NCBI GenBank assembly: GCA_017961175.1
Contig: JAGCXV010000068.1
Location: forward strand, 1 to 48,151
DNA from: Bacteroidales bacterium
Lineage (GTDB): Bacteria; Bacteroidota; Bacteroidia; Bacteroidales; UBA932
Reading direction: 5' to 3'
DNA length: 48,151 nucleotides
Shown piece after piece: positions 7,370 through 17,036 of this stretch. Within the stretch, counting starts at the first letter, position 1; each line of letters starts with the position of its first letter. Both the position numbers and the translations under genes were made by a program. Under the pieces are notes generated by a model, which saw only the letters and a program-made list of their open reading frames with translations, was not told the origin of the DNA and did no database searches.

Positions 7370-9652
7370 TTATTCCTGGCTGTCCTTATGGTTGTTGTGA
7401 GGACGGTCAGAGTGAGGACGGCTGACGTTTGGACGGTTGCCATTCGGGCGATTTCCGGCTGGACGGTTGCCGCCTGGGCGAGTGTTGCCTCCCTCCGGAC
7501 GAGGACGCCTTACAGGCTCTACATAGCCCTCTGGCTTAGGAAGAAGAGCCTTCAGTGAAAGGCGCATCTTGCCGGTCTTCTCGTCAATCTCTAGGAGTTT
7601 GACATCCACCTCGTCTCCCATCTTTACAACATCCTCAACCTTGTTGGTCTTCTGCCAAGCCATCTCGGAGATGTGCAGCAGACCTTCCTTGCCAGGAAGA
7701 ATCTCCACGAATGCTCCGAAATCCTGGATGGAAACAACCTTTCCATGATAAACCTGTCCGGCTTCCGGAACGGTGGTGATTCCCTTGATCCAGTTGAGAG
7801 CCTTCTCCATACTCTCCTTGTCTGTTCCGAAGATGTCAACAGCTCCGATGCTGGTTCCGTCGTCCTGCTTCTCCTCAGTGATGGTAACGGTAGTTCCGGT
7901 CTCCTTCTGGATCTTCTGGATAACCTCTCCACCCTTGCCGATAACGGCGCCGATGAATTCTCCAGGGATTCTGATCTGGACGATACGCGGAGCGTAAGGC
8001 TTGAGCTCAGGACGCGGAGCGTCGAGAGTCTTCATCATCTCGTCCATAATGTGCTGGCGGGCCTGGTTGGCCTGAGCAAGAGCCTTGGCCATGATCTCTT
8101 CGGAGAGGCCGTCGCACTTGATATCCATCTGGGTTGCGGTTATACCGTCCTTGGTTCCTGCAACCTTGAAGTCCATATCGCCGAGGTGATCCTCGTCGCC
8201 GAGGATATCGGAAAGGATGGCGTATTTGCCGTCCTGCTCGATGAGTCCCATTGCAACACCTGCAACTGGCTTCTTGATCTGGATACCGGCGTCCATAAGG
8301 GCCAGACAGCCGGCGCAAACGCTTGCCATTGAAGACGAGCCGTTGCTCTCGAGGATGTCAGAAACAACTCTTACGGCGTAAGGGTTCTCCTCTCCGGTCG
8401 GAACCATTGGCTTGAGGGCGCGCATTGCAAGATTGCCGTGGCCAACCTCCCTTCTGGAAGTGGCTCTGGCGGCCCTGGCCTCTCCGGTGGCGAATGGAGG
8501 GAAGTTGTAGTGGAGTACGAAAGGCTCCGTACGCTCTATCAGCACCTCGTCCATCTCCTTCATGTCCAGCTTGGTTCCCAGGGTAACGGTTGCAAGGCTC
8601 TGGGTCTCTCCGCGGGTGAAGATTGCGCTACCGTGTGCGCAAGGCAGATAATCAACCTCGCACCAGATCGGGCGGACATCGGTTGTTGCCCTTCCGTCCA
8701 GACGGCGGCCTTCGTTGAGGATGAGGTCTCTCATAGCCTTCTTCTCAACGGCTGCATAATAGCGGTTGACCATTGCGGTCTTCTCCTCCCTTTCCTCTTC
8801 AGGAATGGTCTGCATGAACTCTTCCTTGAGGTTCTCGAAAGCCTCTGTCCTTTCCTGCTTCGGCATCGCTGCCTTCGCTATCTCATAGCAGCGGTCATAG
8901 CAGAACTTGGAGCAGGCCTCGCGGATGGTCTCGTCGTTGACCTCGTGGCAATACTCTCTCTTTACGCGCTTGCCGACTGCATCGGTGAGCTCCTCAAGAA
9001 CAGCGCAGTGCTTCTTGATTTCCTGGTGGGCGAACATGATGGCTCCGAGCATTACTTCCTCGGAAACTTCCTTCATTTCTCCCTCCACCATCATGATGTT
9101 CTGGGCGGTTGCTCCAACCATGAGTTCCAGGTCTGCCCTTTCCAGATCCTTGAAACCTGGATTGATGCAGTACTGTCCGTCTATGCGGGCAACCCTGACC
9201 TCGGAAATAGGTCCGTTGAAAGGTATATCGGAAACTGCCAGCGCACTTGCTGCTGCAAGGCCTGCAAGAGCATCAGGCTGAGTGTCCTTGTCTGCTGAAA
9301 TGAGGTTAACCGTTACAAAAACGGCTGCGTGGAAATCTTCCGGGAACAGAGGTCTGAGCGCGCGGTCGATGAGTCTGGCAATCAGAATCTCATAATCGCT
9401 GGCCTTACCCTCTCTCTTCATGAATCCGCCAGGGAAACGTCCTGCGGCATAAAACTTCTCCTTGTAATCTACCTGAAGAGGGAGGAAGTCCACATCCTCT
9501 TCTGCTTCTTTGGCGCAAGTCACGGTGGCAAGAAGCATTGTGCCACCCATCTTAACTACGGCCGAGCCATCTGCCTGCTTGGCCAGTTTTCCAGTCTCAA
9601 TTTCAATAGTACGTCCGTCTGCGAGCTGGATTGTTTTCTTGATAATATTCAT
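7370..9652 (-). CDS. pnp: Polynucleotide phosphorylase
   Basis: The 760-residue enzyme degrades RNA from the 3' end with phosphate, releasing nucleoside diphosphates. Two RNase PH-like cores are visible, the second with the acidic active-site stretch around [15 protein letters not shown] domain has GKGG at 572-575 and an S1 domain covers about 635-705. The C-terminus is a disordered tail with repeated GNRP units and His/Asn-rich ends, longer than in E. coli (711 residues) and typical of Bacteroidota RNA-binding tails. It follows glyA by 20 bases and is probably co-transcribed with it. The start ATG at 9652 gives [13 protein letters not shown], which aligns with family N-termini. Confidence 0.98.
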   Translation of the reverse strand: MNIIKKTIQLADGRTIEIETGKLAKQADGSAVVKMGGTMLLATVTCAKEAEEDVDFLPLQVDYKEKFYAAGRFPGGFMKREGKASDYEILIARLIDRALRPLFPEDFHAAVFVTVNLISADKDTQPDALAGLAAASALAVSDIPFNGPISEVRVARIDGQYCINPGFKDLERADLELMVGATAQNIMMVEGEMKEVSEEVMLGAIMFAHQEIKKHCAVLEELTDAVGKRVKREYCHEVNDETIREACSKFCYDRCYEIAKAAMPKQERTEAFENLKEEFMQTIPEEEREEKTAMVNRYYAAVEKKAMRDLILNEGRRLDGRATTDVRPIWCEVDYLPCAHGSAIFTRGETQSLATVTLGTKLDMKEMDEVLIERTEPFVLHYNFPPFATGEARAARATSRREVGHGNLAMRALKPMVPTGEENPYAVRVVSDILESNGSSSMASVCAGCLALMDAGIQIKKPVAGVAMGLIEQDGKYAILSDILGDEDHLGDMDFKVAGTKDGITATQMDIKCDGLSEEIMAKALAQANQARQHIMDEMMKTLDAPRPELKPYAPRIVQIRIPGEFIGAVIGKGGEVIQKIQKETGTTVTITEEKQDDGTSIGAVDIFGTDKESMEKALNWIKGITTVPEAGQVYHGKVVSIQDFGAFVEILPGKEGLLHISEMAWQKTNKVEDVVKMGDEVDVKLLEIDEKTGKMRLSLKALLPKPEGYVEPVRRPRPEGGNTRPGGNRPAGNRPNGNRPNVSRPHSDRPHNNHKDSQE

Positions 9653-9672
9653 AATCTCGTCTAAATGTTCTT

Positions 9673-10953
9673 CTACCAGATGTTGAGAGGGCGGCCTGCC
9701 ATAAGCTGCTCTACCTGATGGCGCACATCCTCAAGAACCTTCTCGTCCGTAAGGTTGTTGAGAACCTTGTCTATCAGGCCTACAACAAACTTGATGTCGT
9801 TCTCCTTGAGGCCTCTGGTGGTAACGGCAGGAGTACCTACCCTTATACCTGAAGTCTGGAACGGAGAGCGGGTGTCAAACGGAACCATGTTCTTGTTAAC
9901 GGTGATGTCTGCCAGAACCAGGGTGTTCTCAACTACCTTTCCGGTAAGTTCAGGGAACTTGGTCCTCAGGTCGATAAGCATCATGTGGTTGTCGGTTCCG
10001 CCGCTGACTACCTTGTAGCCTCTTGCCATGAACTCTTCTGCCATTACTACGGCGTTCTTGTGAACCTGCTCAACGTAGGTCTTGAACTCAGGCTGCAGAG
10101 CCTCGAAGAATGCAACTGCCTTTGCGGCGATGCAGTGCTCCAGAGGTCCGCCCTGGATGCCAGGGAACACGGATGAGTTGAGTATGGCGCTCATCTTCTT
10201 GATTTCGCCCTTTGGAGTCTTCTGTCCCCAAGGGTTCTCGAAGTCCTTACCCACCAGGATGATACCTCCGCGAGGTCCCCTCAGTGTCTTATGGGTTGTG
10301 GAGGTTACGATGTGAGCGTACTTTACAGGGTTCTTCAGCAGGCCCTTTGCAATCAGTCCTGCAGGATGTGCCATGTCAACCCAGAGGATTGCTCCTACCT
10401 TGTCTGCAATGGCTCTCATCCTCTCCCAGTCCCACTCTCTGGAATATGCGCTGGCGCCGCCGATGATCAGTTTCGGCTTGTGCTCCAGGGCCTTCTTCTC
10501 CATATCGTCGTAATCGATCAGTCCGGTCTCCTTGTCCAGTCCGTAAGCCACGGCGTTGTACATCTTTCCGGAAACGTTCACAGGGGAACCGTGGGTAAGG
10601 TGTCCGCCCATATCCAGGTTAAGTCCCATGAAGGTATCGCCAGGATTGATGCAGGCCATCATTACGGCCATGTTTGCCTGAGCTCCTGAGTGAGGCTGCA
10701 CGTTTGCATACTCTGCGTCGAAGAGCTTGCAGATACGGTCGATAGCCACCTGTTCAATCTTGTCAACTTCCTGGCATCCACCATAATACCTGTGGCCAGG
10801 ATAGCCTTCTGCATATTTGTTTGTACATACACTACCGAGTGCCGCAAGCACCTGGTCGCTTACAAAGTTCTCAGAAGCAATCAGTTCTACGCCTCTGGAC
10901 TGACGATTTTCCTCTCTTTTGATGAGTTCGGATATTTCGAGATCTTGTTTCAT
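9673..10953 (-). CDS. glyA: Serine hydroxymethyltransferase
   Basis: The 426-residue PLP enzyme converts serine and tetrahydrofolate to glycine and methylene-tetrahydrofolate, the main source of one-carbon units. Family motifs are clear: [23 protein letters not shown], and the PLP lysine Lys222 in [14 protein letters not shown]. Length and start are normal. It is the first gene before pnp, behind a -7 box at 10999-11006. Confidence 0.98.
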   Translation of the reverse strand: MKQDLEISELIKREENRQSRGVELIASENFVSDQVLAALGSVCTNKYAEGYPGHRYYGGCQEVDKIEQVAIDRICKLFDAEYANVQPHSGAQANMAVMMACINPGDTFMGLNLDMGGHLTHGSPVNVSGKMYNAVAYGLDKETGLIDYDDMEKKALEHKPKLIIGGASAYSREWDWERMRAIADKVGAILWVDMAHPAGLIAKGLLKNPVKYAHIVTSTTHKTLRGPRGGIILVGKDFENPWGQKTPKGEIKKMSAILNSSVFPGIQGGPLEHCIAAKAVAFFEALQPEFKTYVEQVHKNAVVMAEEFMARGYKVVSGGTDNHMMLIDLRTKFPELTGKVVENTLVLADITVNKNMVPFDTRSPFQTSGIRVGTPAVTTRGLKENDIKFVVGLIDKVLNNLTDEKVLEDVRHQVEQLMAGRPLNIW

Positions 10954-10998
10954 ATTGTGTTAACTGTTTAAATATTCATTTTAATTGCATAAGACTGG

Positions 10999-11006
10999 CA
11001 AATATA
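10999..11006 (-). promoter_or_regulatory. Putative -7 box for glyA-pnp
   Basis: On the minus strand the bases read TATATTTG (TANNTTTG), predicting a leader of about 40 bases. The -33 side has no clean TTTG at the usual spacing. Confidence 0.45.
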
Positions 11007-11040
11007 ACAATTTAATTGCAAAGGGCGGAAAATAACGGAC

Positions 11041-11076
11041 AAAAAAAAGATGCCTTGGCTTTTCAAGGCATCTTTT
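11041..11076 (-). terminator. Terminator after the SUMF1-domain gene
   Basis: AAAAGATGCCTTG and CAAGGCATCTTTT form a 13-pair perfect stem with a six-base loop. The minus-strand transcript then enters eight U residues. It lies 19 bases beyond the stop of the SUMF1-domain gene. Confidence 0.88.
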
Positions 11077-11094
11077 ATTACAAATCGCCGATGA

Positions 11095-11925
11095 CTAGTC
11101 TGCCGGAGCTTCTACATCGTGGCATACGATACGGAAGCCTCTGTAGCCTGCGCGCCTCTCAGGAGAGTTGTGTCCGCGATAGGATACACGGCAGCGGGAT
11201 GCAGGGTTGTGCCAGCTTCCGCCTCTGAGAACTCTCTCTTCTCCTGTAGCAGGTCCTTCTGGATTGAAAGACTCGTTTCTGTTATACTGACCATACCAGT
11301 CATAGCACCACTCCCAAACGTTTCCGCTCATATCGTAGATGTCCAGCTCGTTTGGCTCCAGCATTCCAACAGGATGTGAGGATCCGCGGTCATGCCATGC
11401 CACGCGCTCAACCAGATTGCTTCCGGAATATTTCGTGCGGGATCTTGCATCGGTCTTCACGCCACCTCTTGCTGCAAATTCCCACTCGGCCTCTGTAGGC
11501 AGGGTGTATTTCTTTCCGGTCTTCTTGCTGAGGATACGGCAGAATTCCATAGCCTCTTCCCAGGTTACATAGTACATCGGATAATCCGGGCCTACTCCGT
11601 TAAGCTTGTCGGCAGTCAGTTTTGCGTCTGCCTTCCTGCTCTGCTGCACAACGCTTGTCTCCATTACAGCCTCCCACTGAGACTGGGTGATTTCAAACTG
11701 GCCGATGAAGAAGTCTCCCACGGTTACCCTGTGGATCACCTCGTCCTTGTCGGCTTCCTTTCCCTGCTCGGAAGTTCCTCCCATCATGAACTCACCGCCC
11801 TCTACATAGATCATGGAAATCTCGATTCCGAATGCTGATTCCTTGAAGTTCTCTTTCAGCTTGCCCTGTGAGAACATAGGCACAGAGATCAAAAGAGCCA
11901 ATGCAATAGCTAGTAGTTTTTTCAT
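11095..11925 (-). CDS. SUMF1/formylglycine-generating-enzyme-like domain protein, exported
   Basis: The 276-residue protein has a signal peptide (MKKLLAIALALLISVPMFSQ) and one SUMF1 domain: GGEFMMGGTSEQ, VTVGDFFIGQFEITQSQWEAVM, PTEAEWEFAARGG, YDMSGNVWEWCYDWYG and the C-terminal GGSWHNPASRC...RGFRIV. True formylglycine-generating enzymes need two cysteines after GGS. Here the first position is Asn (GGSWHN) and only the second (SRC) remains, so sulfatase activation is unlikely. Many exported SUMF1 proteins in Bacteroidota, including GldJ/GldK-type gliding and secretion proteins, keep the fold without the activity. Single gene between a terminator and a divergent methyltransferase gene. Function unknown. 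Confidence 0.85.
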   Translation of the reverse strand: MKKLLAIALALLISVPMFSQGKLKENFKESAFGIEISMIYVEGGEFMMGGTSEQGKEADKDEVIHRVTVGDFFIGQFEITQSQWEAVMETSVVQQSRKADAKLTADKLNGVGPDYPMYYVTWEEAMEFCRILSKKTGKKYTLPTEAEWEFAARGGVKTDARSRTKYSGSNLVERVAWHDRGSSHPVGMLEPNELDIYDMSGNVWEWCYDWYGQYNRNESFNPEGPATGEERVLRGGSWHNPASRCRVSYRGHNSPERRAGYRGFRIVCHDVEAPAD

Positions 11926-12005
11926 ATCATTTGTTTTTTTGGGTTAATAATCTGATTGTTTAGGTATGTAAAGATACAACCATGCAGATAGTTTTCCAAA
12001 TTTTT

Positions 12006-12013
12006 TATCTTTG
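12006..12013 (+). promoter_or_regulatory. Putative -7 box for the SpoU-type methyltransferase gene
   Basis: TATCTTTG matches TANNTTTG and lies about 24 bases before the ATG at 12038. The -33 is unclear (a GTTTTCC near 11991). Confidence 0.45.
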
Positions 12014-12037
12014 AACCGGTAATTTCCGATTATCGCG

Positions 12038-12577
12038 ATGACTAACAGAAAACTACTTAACAGCGAGTTGGGAAGGGCAACGGTGGAGGAATTCAAGCAC
12101 AAGGGCAAGATTCCCGTAGCCATTGTCCTGGACAACGTCCGCAGCCAGCATAACATTGGATCCGTGTTCCGCTCAAGCGATGCCTTCATCGCGGAGAAAA
12201 TCATCCTTTGCGGAATCAGCGCCACGCCCCCTACTCCGGAAATCCACAAATCCGCCCTGGGTGCGGAGTTCTCCGTGGACTGGGAGTATTTCAAGGAAAC
12301 TGCCGACGCGGTCAAAAAACTCAAGGAAGAAGGTTACAGGATTATCAGCATAGAGCAGACGGAGAATTCCGTCATGCTCACCGATTTCAAAACGGAAGAA
12401 GGAGTAAAGTACGCTCTCGTCTTCGGTAACGAGGTTCACGGGGTTCAGCAGGAAATAGTAGACCTCAGCGACTCTTGTATCGAGATCCCGCAGTTCGGGA
12501 CAAAGCATTCACTCAACGTATCCGTCTGCATCGGAGTCGTGCTATGGGAGTTCCTGGGGAAACTCGGCAAAGTCTGA
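12038..12577 (+). CDS. SpoU/TrmH-family RNA 2'-O-methyltransferase
   Basis: The 179-residue protein shows the three SpoU motifs of the SPOUT knot: NIGSVFRSSDAF (motif 1), VFGNEVHGV (motif 2) and IPQFGTKHSLNVSVCIGV (motif 3). These enzymes methylate ribose 2'-hydroxyls in tRNA or rRNA using S-adenosylmethionine. There is no extra N-terminal substrate-binding domain, so it resembles the minimal TrmH/TrmL-like size class. The target nucleotide cannot be read from the sequence. The start follows TATCGCG. Confidence 0.9.
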   Translation: MTNRKLLNSELGRATVEEFKHKGKIPVAIVLDNVRSQHNIGSVFRSSDAFIAEKIILCGISATPPTPEIHKSALGAEFSVDWEYFKETADAVKKLKEEGYRIISIEQTENSVMLTDFKTEEGVKYALVFGNEVHGVQQEIVDLSDSCIEIPQFGTKHSLNVSVCIGVVLWEFLGKLGKV

Positions 12578-12586
12578 GATTTTCAT

Positions 12587-12594
12587 TATATTTG
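12587..12594 (+). promoter_or_regulatory. Putative -7 box for the YpfJ-type protease gene
   Basis: TATATTTG lies just after the methyltransferase stop and 44 bases before the ATG at 12639. No clear -33 TTTG is seen. Confidence 0.4.
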
Positions 12595-12638
12595 TAAGAC
12601 AATCCAAGCAAGACAACAACTAAAAAAAACTGAATATT

Positions 12639-13529
12639 ATGAGAATGGAAGGAAGAAGGACCAGCTCCAATGTGGATGACCGCAGAGGAATGTCTGGCGG
12701 AAAGGCCGTCGGTATGGGACTTGGCGGACTTATCATAATCGGACTTATAACCTGGGCTCTGGGCGGCAATCCGCTCAGCGTTTTGCAGCAGATGGGCGCA
12801 GACGGCGGCGGACTGCTCACCGGTGGAGGCACAGAGACCTCACAGGACTACCAGCCTACCGCACAGGAAGAGGCTCTTGCAGAATTCTCCAAGCAGATTC
12901 TCGCTTCAACCGAGGACGTATGGACCAAGGTTTTCAGAGAGCAGCTGAATGCGGAATATGAACCGCCAAAGATGGTGCTCTTCACCTCTTCCGTACAGAC
13001 CGGCTGCGGTGGCGCTACCGCTTCAGTAGGACCTTTCTACTGCTCTGCAGACAAGGCTCTTTACATAGACCTGTCGTTCTTCAGCGAGATGAAACAGAAG
13101 CTGGGCGCAGACGGAGAGTTCGCATACGCATACGTTATCGCCCACGAGGTTGGACACCATGTCGAGAACCTCCTTGGAATCCTGGGACAGGTTCACCAGA
13201 AGATGCAGTCCTCAAACCAGACAACCGCAAACCAGTGGAGTGTAAGGCTTGAGCTCCAGGCAGACTATCTGGCCGGTGTATGGGGCCACCACGAGAGCAA
13301 GATGTTCAACTCTATAGACTATCAGGACATCCGCAACGCCATCAACTGCTCAAAGGTTATCGGAGACGACTATCTCCAGAAGAAGTCCCAGGGCTACACC
13401 GTTCCTGACGCCTTCACCCACGGAACCAGCGCCCAGAGGGAGAAATGGCTGACGAAAGGTCTTAACAGCGGCAATATCAGCCAGAAGACCCTCAGCGAGA
13501 TTTACAACATCTCCTACAGCCAGCTGTAA
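12639..13529 (+). CDS. YpfJ-family neutral zinc metallopeptidase
   Basis: The 296-residue protein fits the PF04228 family: a short basic N-terminus (MRMEGRRTSSNVDDRRG), one membrane segment rich in glycine (about 25-45), then the peptidase domain. HEVGH at 169-173 is the zinc and catalytic motif, and ELQADYLAGVWGHH downstream supplies the conserved family block. The domain opening TGCGGATASVGPFYCSADK is diagnostic. It is anchored in the inner membrane with the catalytic part probably outside the cytoplasm. Substrate unknown. The next gene, a predicted barrel, follows by 17 bases and may share the transcript. Confidence 0.93.
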   Translation: MRMEGRRTSSNVDDRRGMSGGKAVGMGLGGLIIIGLITWALGGNPLSVLQQMGADGGGLLTGGGTETSQDYQPTAQEEALAEFSKQILASTEDVWTKVFREQLNAEYEPPKMVLFTSSVQTGCGGATASVGPFYCSADKALYIDLSFFSEMKQKLGADGEFAYAYVIAHEVGHHVENLLGILGQVHQKMQSSNQTTANQWSVRLELQADYLAGVWGHHESKMFNSIDYQDIRNAINCSKVIGDDYLQKKSQGYTVPDAFTHGTSAQREKWLTKGLNSGNISQKTLSEIYNISYSQL

Positions 13530-13546
13530 TCCGTTAGTTTAACATT

Positions 13547-14179
13547 ATGAAGAGATTGTTTATTGCTGCTACATTGCTGCTGGCATTGATGGCAGCCACC
13601 GAGTCACACGCGCAGGTGATCGGGAAAGACATCGTTAACAAGAATGAGTTTTCCCTGACATACGGAACCCTGTCCAACTCCGAGTGGATTGAGGCTTTTG
13701 GAGAGGTTGTGACGGTGATGTTCGGAGGAGACACCAAGACCAAGAATGCCTTTGGTCCCATGTCTGCAGAGTACTTCCGCCGTGTATCTCCTGTAGTTGC
13801 GGTTGGAGCTATCGGCAGCGTTTCTTCCTTCAGGGAGGATATGATGAAAAGAACCACCACAACCTCAGGAGATACCACGTCTGAAAAGATCGGAGACTAT
13901 ACACGCTCCTACTTCAGCTTCATGCCGGCCGCCAAGTTCAACTGGCTTCGTAAAGAACACTTTGGAATGTACTCCAAGATTGCTGCCGGCGTAACCTTTG
14001 CCAACACCAACATGAAAGATACCGATCCTACAGTCGCCACGAAAAAGGACAATAACGTAATGTTCAACTTCCAGGCATCTCTCATATGCATCGAGGCCGG
14101 TGGACAGCTCCGCGGCTTTGCAGAGTTCGGCATGGGAGAGCAGGGAGCCATCCTCCTCGGCATCCGCTACAACTTCTGA
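13547..14179 (+). CDS. Predicted outer membrane beta-barrel protein
   Basis: The 210-residue protein has a signal peptide ending near SHAQ, alternating hydrophobic and polar strands, and a C-terminal RYNF ending in phenylalanine, as expected for an outer membrane barrel. No enzyme motif is seen. It probably folds as a small eight-stranded barrel. Its place directly after the zinc protease suggests co-transcription. The family is not recognised beyond this pattern. Confidence 0.7.
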   Translation: MKRLFIAATLLLALMAATESHAQVIGKDIVNKNEFSLTYGTLSNSEWIEAFGEVVTVMFGGDTKTKNAFGPMSAEYFRRVSPVVAVGAIGSVSSFREDMMKRTTTTSGDTTSEKIGDYTRSYFSFMPAAKFNWLRKEHFGMYSKIAAGVTFANTNMKDTDPTVATKKDNNVMFNFQASLICIEAGGQLRGFAEFGMGEQGAILLGIRYNF

Positions 14180-14220
14180 TAACCAGTGGCGGATAAACCG
14201 CTAAGTATTAGTTAGAAAGA

Positions 14221-14258
14221 TATAAGGTCCTACGGTGATTTTGCCGCAGGACCTTATA
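14221..14258. terminator. Terminator-like hairpin between convergent genes
   Basis: TATAAGGTCCTACGG pairs with CCGCAGGACCTTATA (one mismatch, loop of eight). The T-tract after it is weak on both strands. It sits between the barrel gene and the convergent metzincin gene. Confidence 0.65.
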
Positions 14259-14299
14259 TTTAAGATACTGTGTTTCAGGTGAATGCCCGCCAGCGGCAT

Positions 14300-16924
14300 T
14301 TATTCGCCGAGGGTGCAGGTACCGAATTCTTCCTCTGCGATGAACGGAGGATTGGTCGGTGTAGTGGTTGCGGCCTTCTGCCTCTGGTCGGTGATGGCGC
14401 GCCTTACCCTCTCGTAGAGGAAGCGGTTGTGGGCTCCGTTGAGGGTTGTGGTGTTGGCGGATGCTGCCTTGAACTTGGCCTGGAGCATCTCCAGCTGACC
14501 GAGAATCATTGAAGAAACATCGGAGTTGCCCTTCTCTTCAGGAGTGTAGATCACTATCATTCCGCCGGTGGAATTGCCGCTTCCGCTACCGGTATACATG
14601 TCGCAGAGCTTCTGGACATAGATCTTCTGCATCAGGCGGCGGTAAGCAGCCTCCTGAGGATCTGCAGGCATAGGGGCAAAGACAATGTTATTAAGGTCTG
14701 TGAAGTAGTTCTCGATGGTGTAGGCGTTCTTGCCAAGGGCAACTTCTGCCTTGCACAGATTGTCGAGAACGCGGTTGTCCACCAGTTTGCCGAGGGTTCC
14801 GTTGTAGATGCCCTGCATGATGGTCATCCTGTCCTTCTTGGTCTTCTTGAATATCTCGTCCTTGAGCAGCCACTTAGGAGTGGTGAAGAAATGCTTCTTC
14901 AGGAAGGCAAGTGCCTCCTGCTGCTTTGCCTTGGAAACGAATGTGCGGATGTCGCCAGGCTCCTCGGCGAGTTTCTCCTCAGAGGTGATTCCGCCGATGT
15001 ACTTGGCTACGTGGTTGACATAGCGCTTGTACTGGTTTACAACCTGGTCGTAGATATCGCTGAGATTGGTGTAAGGCTCGTTAGGAGTTGCGGTCCACTT
15101 CTCGATATTGTTCATGATGACCTTGAGGTTGTTCATACCGATCTCGTTGCTTTCCATATGGTTTACGCCGAGGTCTTCGCTCTGGTAGCGAGGGTCTGAT
15201 GGGTCGCTCTCCGTTCCGAACTTGTAGATTCCGGTAGGATCCTTGAGTTTTTCTGTGACGATCTTCTTCAGGTAATCGGCCTCATCCTTAGGGGTCTTGA
15301 ACTGAGGATAGTACCTGTAGCCCCACTCGATAGCCCACTTGTCGTAAGGGCCGATGCAAGGGAAGAGAAGCTCCTGAGGGATGTTGTCCTTTGCCTCTGC
15401 AAGGTACAGGAAGCGGGCATAGTCCATGATGGATGATGCGTGTCCGTACTTCTTCAGGAACTCAACGTTCTTGAGATTATCAACAGTGTAGATCGGGCAG
15501 TTGCTGCCGGCAAAGTTATGCCTCAGTCCCAGGGTATGGCCAACCTCGTGAGATGACACGAAGCGGATAAGCTCTCCCATAAGTTCTGTAGGGAGCTGCA
15601 TGTTCCTTGCCATAGGGTCGGATGGAGCGCACTGTACAAAGTACCAGTTGCGGAGGAGGTTCATAACGTTGTGATACCAGTTGATGTGGGTCTCGATGAT
15701 CTCTCCGCTTCGAGGGTCGGATACGTGAGGGCCGCTGGCATTTGCCACGTCAGACGGTTTGTAGACGATAGCAGAATGGGTTGCGTCGTCAAGGCTCCAG
15801 GTAGGATCCTCTTCCGGAGTAGGAGCAACCTTTGCCATTATGGCGTTCTTGAAGCCGGCCTTCTCGAATGCTGCCTGCCAGTCGTTTACACCGGCAATCA
15901 GGTAAGGAACCCACTCCTTAGGAGTTGTAGGGTCGATGTATATCACGATAGGCTTTGCAGGCTCCACAAGTTCTCCGTTGATGTATTTCTGAAGGTCTTC
16001 CGGTTTCGGCTCAAGACGCCAGCGGGCTGCAAGGGCCACGCTCTTTACGCCCTGAGGGTTCATGTCGAAGTCTGTGTATCTTACTGTAAAGTATCCTACG
16101 CGAGGATCAACGATACGGCCCATCATAGGCTCCTTAGGAAGCAGAACCATTGAAGCGTTGTACTCGTATGTTGCGCTCTGACCGTTCTCCTTGCCGTAGG
16201 TTATAACGCTGAGGAACTCGGTGTTGATAGGATAAGTCTTGATACTTGAAACATAGCAGCGGTCCTTCATGAAGTTCTGCAGGGTGAAGGTCCTCTTCAG
16301 GTATTTGTTGAAGTGCAGAAGCGGATTCTCCGTCAGAAGGAAGTTGGAAACATCGATAAGGTTCTCGGACTTGTCGTCGTTCCATGCAGCGATGTCGAAG
16401 GATGCAACGATTGCCGTGGTGTTTGAGTTCTTCACATTCTGGGCCATGCTTCCGGTAGCCCTTTCCCTCAGCATTACCTGATGCAGGAATATCTTGTTGC
16501 CCGGGCCCTTGGAGAATCTTACCATAGCCTCGCCGACAATGTCACCGGCATAGCCGTTGAATCCTCTTCTACCGCCCTCGGCGCTCTTGGCGATACGGGA
16601 AACCAGCTCGATGTCCCTTCCGATTATGGAATCGTTGATGCTTATGTACCACTTGTCTTCCTGGTTGTAGACGGTGGTAAAGCCTTTCATGATCTTGGCG
16701 TCTTTCTTGACGAATTTCTCCAGGGATTCAGGACCCTTCTTTTTAGCCGGGGCCTGGCCCGGGGTCTGGCCGTCCTTCGGAGGAGCCTGGGCGGTTGGAG
16801 CGTCCTTCTTGGCATCTTTGTTCTTTCTCTGCGCTGAAGCCTGGGATGCACCCAGGCACATTACTGCAGCAATGCAGAGGGCTGACACAAGAGTTGTCAG
16901 ACGTGCTTTAGTAGTTGATCTCAT
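14300..16924 (-). CDS. Large exported zinc metalloprotease (DUF5117/DUF5118 type metzincin)
   Basis: The 874-residue protein has a signal peptide, then a Lys/Ala/Pro/Gln-rich linker (about 33-65), an N-terminal region of the DUF5118/DUF5117 kind, and a protease domain with HEVGHTLGLRH at 459-469. This is the full metzincin HExxHxxGxxH motif with three zinc histidines and the catalytic glutamate. SIMDYARF about 30 residues later provides the Met-turn. The C-terminal third is helical and of the DUF4953 type. Such proteins are common in Bacteroidota and are secreted or surface-associated, with substrates mostly unknown. It is a single gene with its own upstream -7 box. Confidence 0.92.
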   Translation of the reverse strand: MRSTTKARLTTLVSALCIAAVMCLGASQASAQRKNKDAKKDAPTAQAPPKDGQTPGQAPAKKKGPESLEKFVKKDAKIMKGFTTVYNQEDKWYISINDSIIGRDIELVSRIAKSAEGGRRGFNGYAGDIVGEAMVRFSKGPGNKIFLHQVMLRERATGSMAQNVKNSNTTAIVASFDIAAWNDDKSENLIDVSNFLLTENPLLHFNKYLKRTFTLQNFMKDRCYVSSIKTYPINTEFLSVITYGKENGQSATYEYNASMVLLPKEPMMGRIVDPRVGYFTVRYTDFDMNPQGVKSVALAARWRLEPKPEDLQKYINGELVEPAKPIVIYIDPTTPKEWVPYLIAGVNDWQAAFEKAGFKNAIMAKVAPTPEEDPTWSLDDATHSAIVYKPSDVANASGPHVSDPRSGEIIETHINWYHNVMNLLRNWYFVQCAPSDPMARNMQLPTELMGELIRFVSSHEVGHTLGLRHNFAGSNCPIYTVDNLKNVEFLKKYGHASSIMDYARFLYLAEAKDNIPQELLFPCIGPYDKWAIEWGYRYYPQFKTPKDEADYLKKIVTEKLKDPTGIYKFGTESDPSDPRYQSEDLGVNHMESNEIGMNNLKVIMNNIEKWTATPNEPYTNLSDIYDQVVNQYKRYVNHVAKYIGGITSEEKLAEEPGDIRTFVSKAKQQEALAFLKKHFFTTPKWLLKDEIFKKTKKDRMTIMQGIYNGTLGKLVDNRVLDNLCKAEVALGKNAYTIENYFTDLNNIVFAPMPADPQEAAYRRLMQKIYVQKLCDMYTGSGSGNSTGGMIVIYTPEEKGNSDVSSMILGQLEMLQAKFKAASANTTTLNGAHNRFLYERVRRAITDQRQKAATTTPTNPPFIAEEEFGTCTLGE

Positions 16925-16973
16925 ATTGACAGTTAATTTTAGATTGATTATTTGTCGCGATTTTAAGAATAGT

Positions 16974-16981
16974 CAAATATA
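16974..16981 (-). promoter_or_regulatory. Putative -7 box for the metzincin gene
   Basis: On the minus strand the bases read TATATTTG, giving a leader of about 45 bases. No good -33 at the expected spacing. Confidence 0.4.
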
Positions 16982-17005
16982 CAATTTTAGACTCAATTCT
17001 CAGCG

Positions 17006-17035
17006 AAAAGAAAAACGGGGCGATTGCCCCGTTTT
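17006..17035 (-). terminator. Terminator of the Rnf operon
   Basis: AAAACGGGGC and GCCCCGTTTT form a perfect ten-pair stem around GATT. On the minus strand it is followed by TTTTTCTTTTC. It starts 2 bases past the TPR gene stop. Confidence 0.9.
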
Positions 17036-17036
17036 C

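Noticed and set aside
7400-7500. Short tandem repeats as a CRISPR array
   Set aside because: They are in frame and encode the GNRP tail of pnp; there is no spacer structure.
11095-11925. Formylglycine-generating enzyme (sulfatase activator)
   Set aside because: One of the two active-site cysteines is replaced by Asn, so only the fold is claimed.
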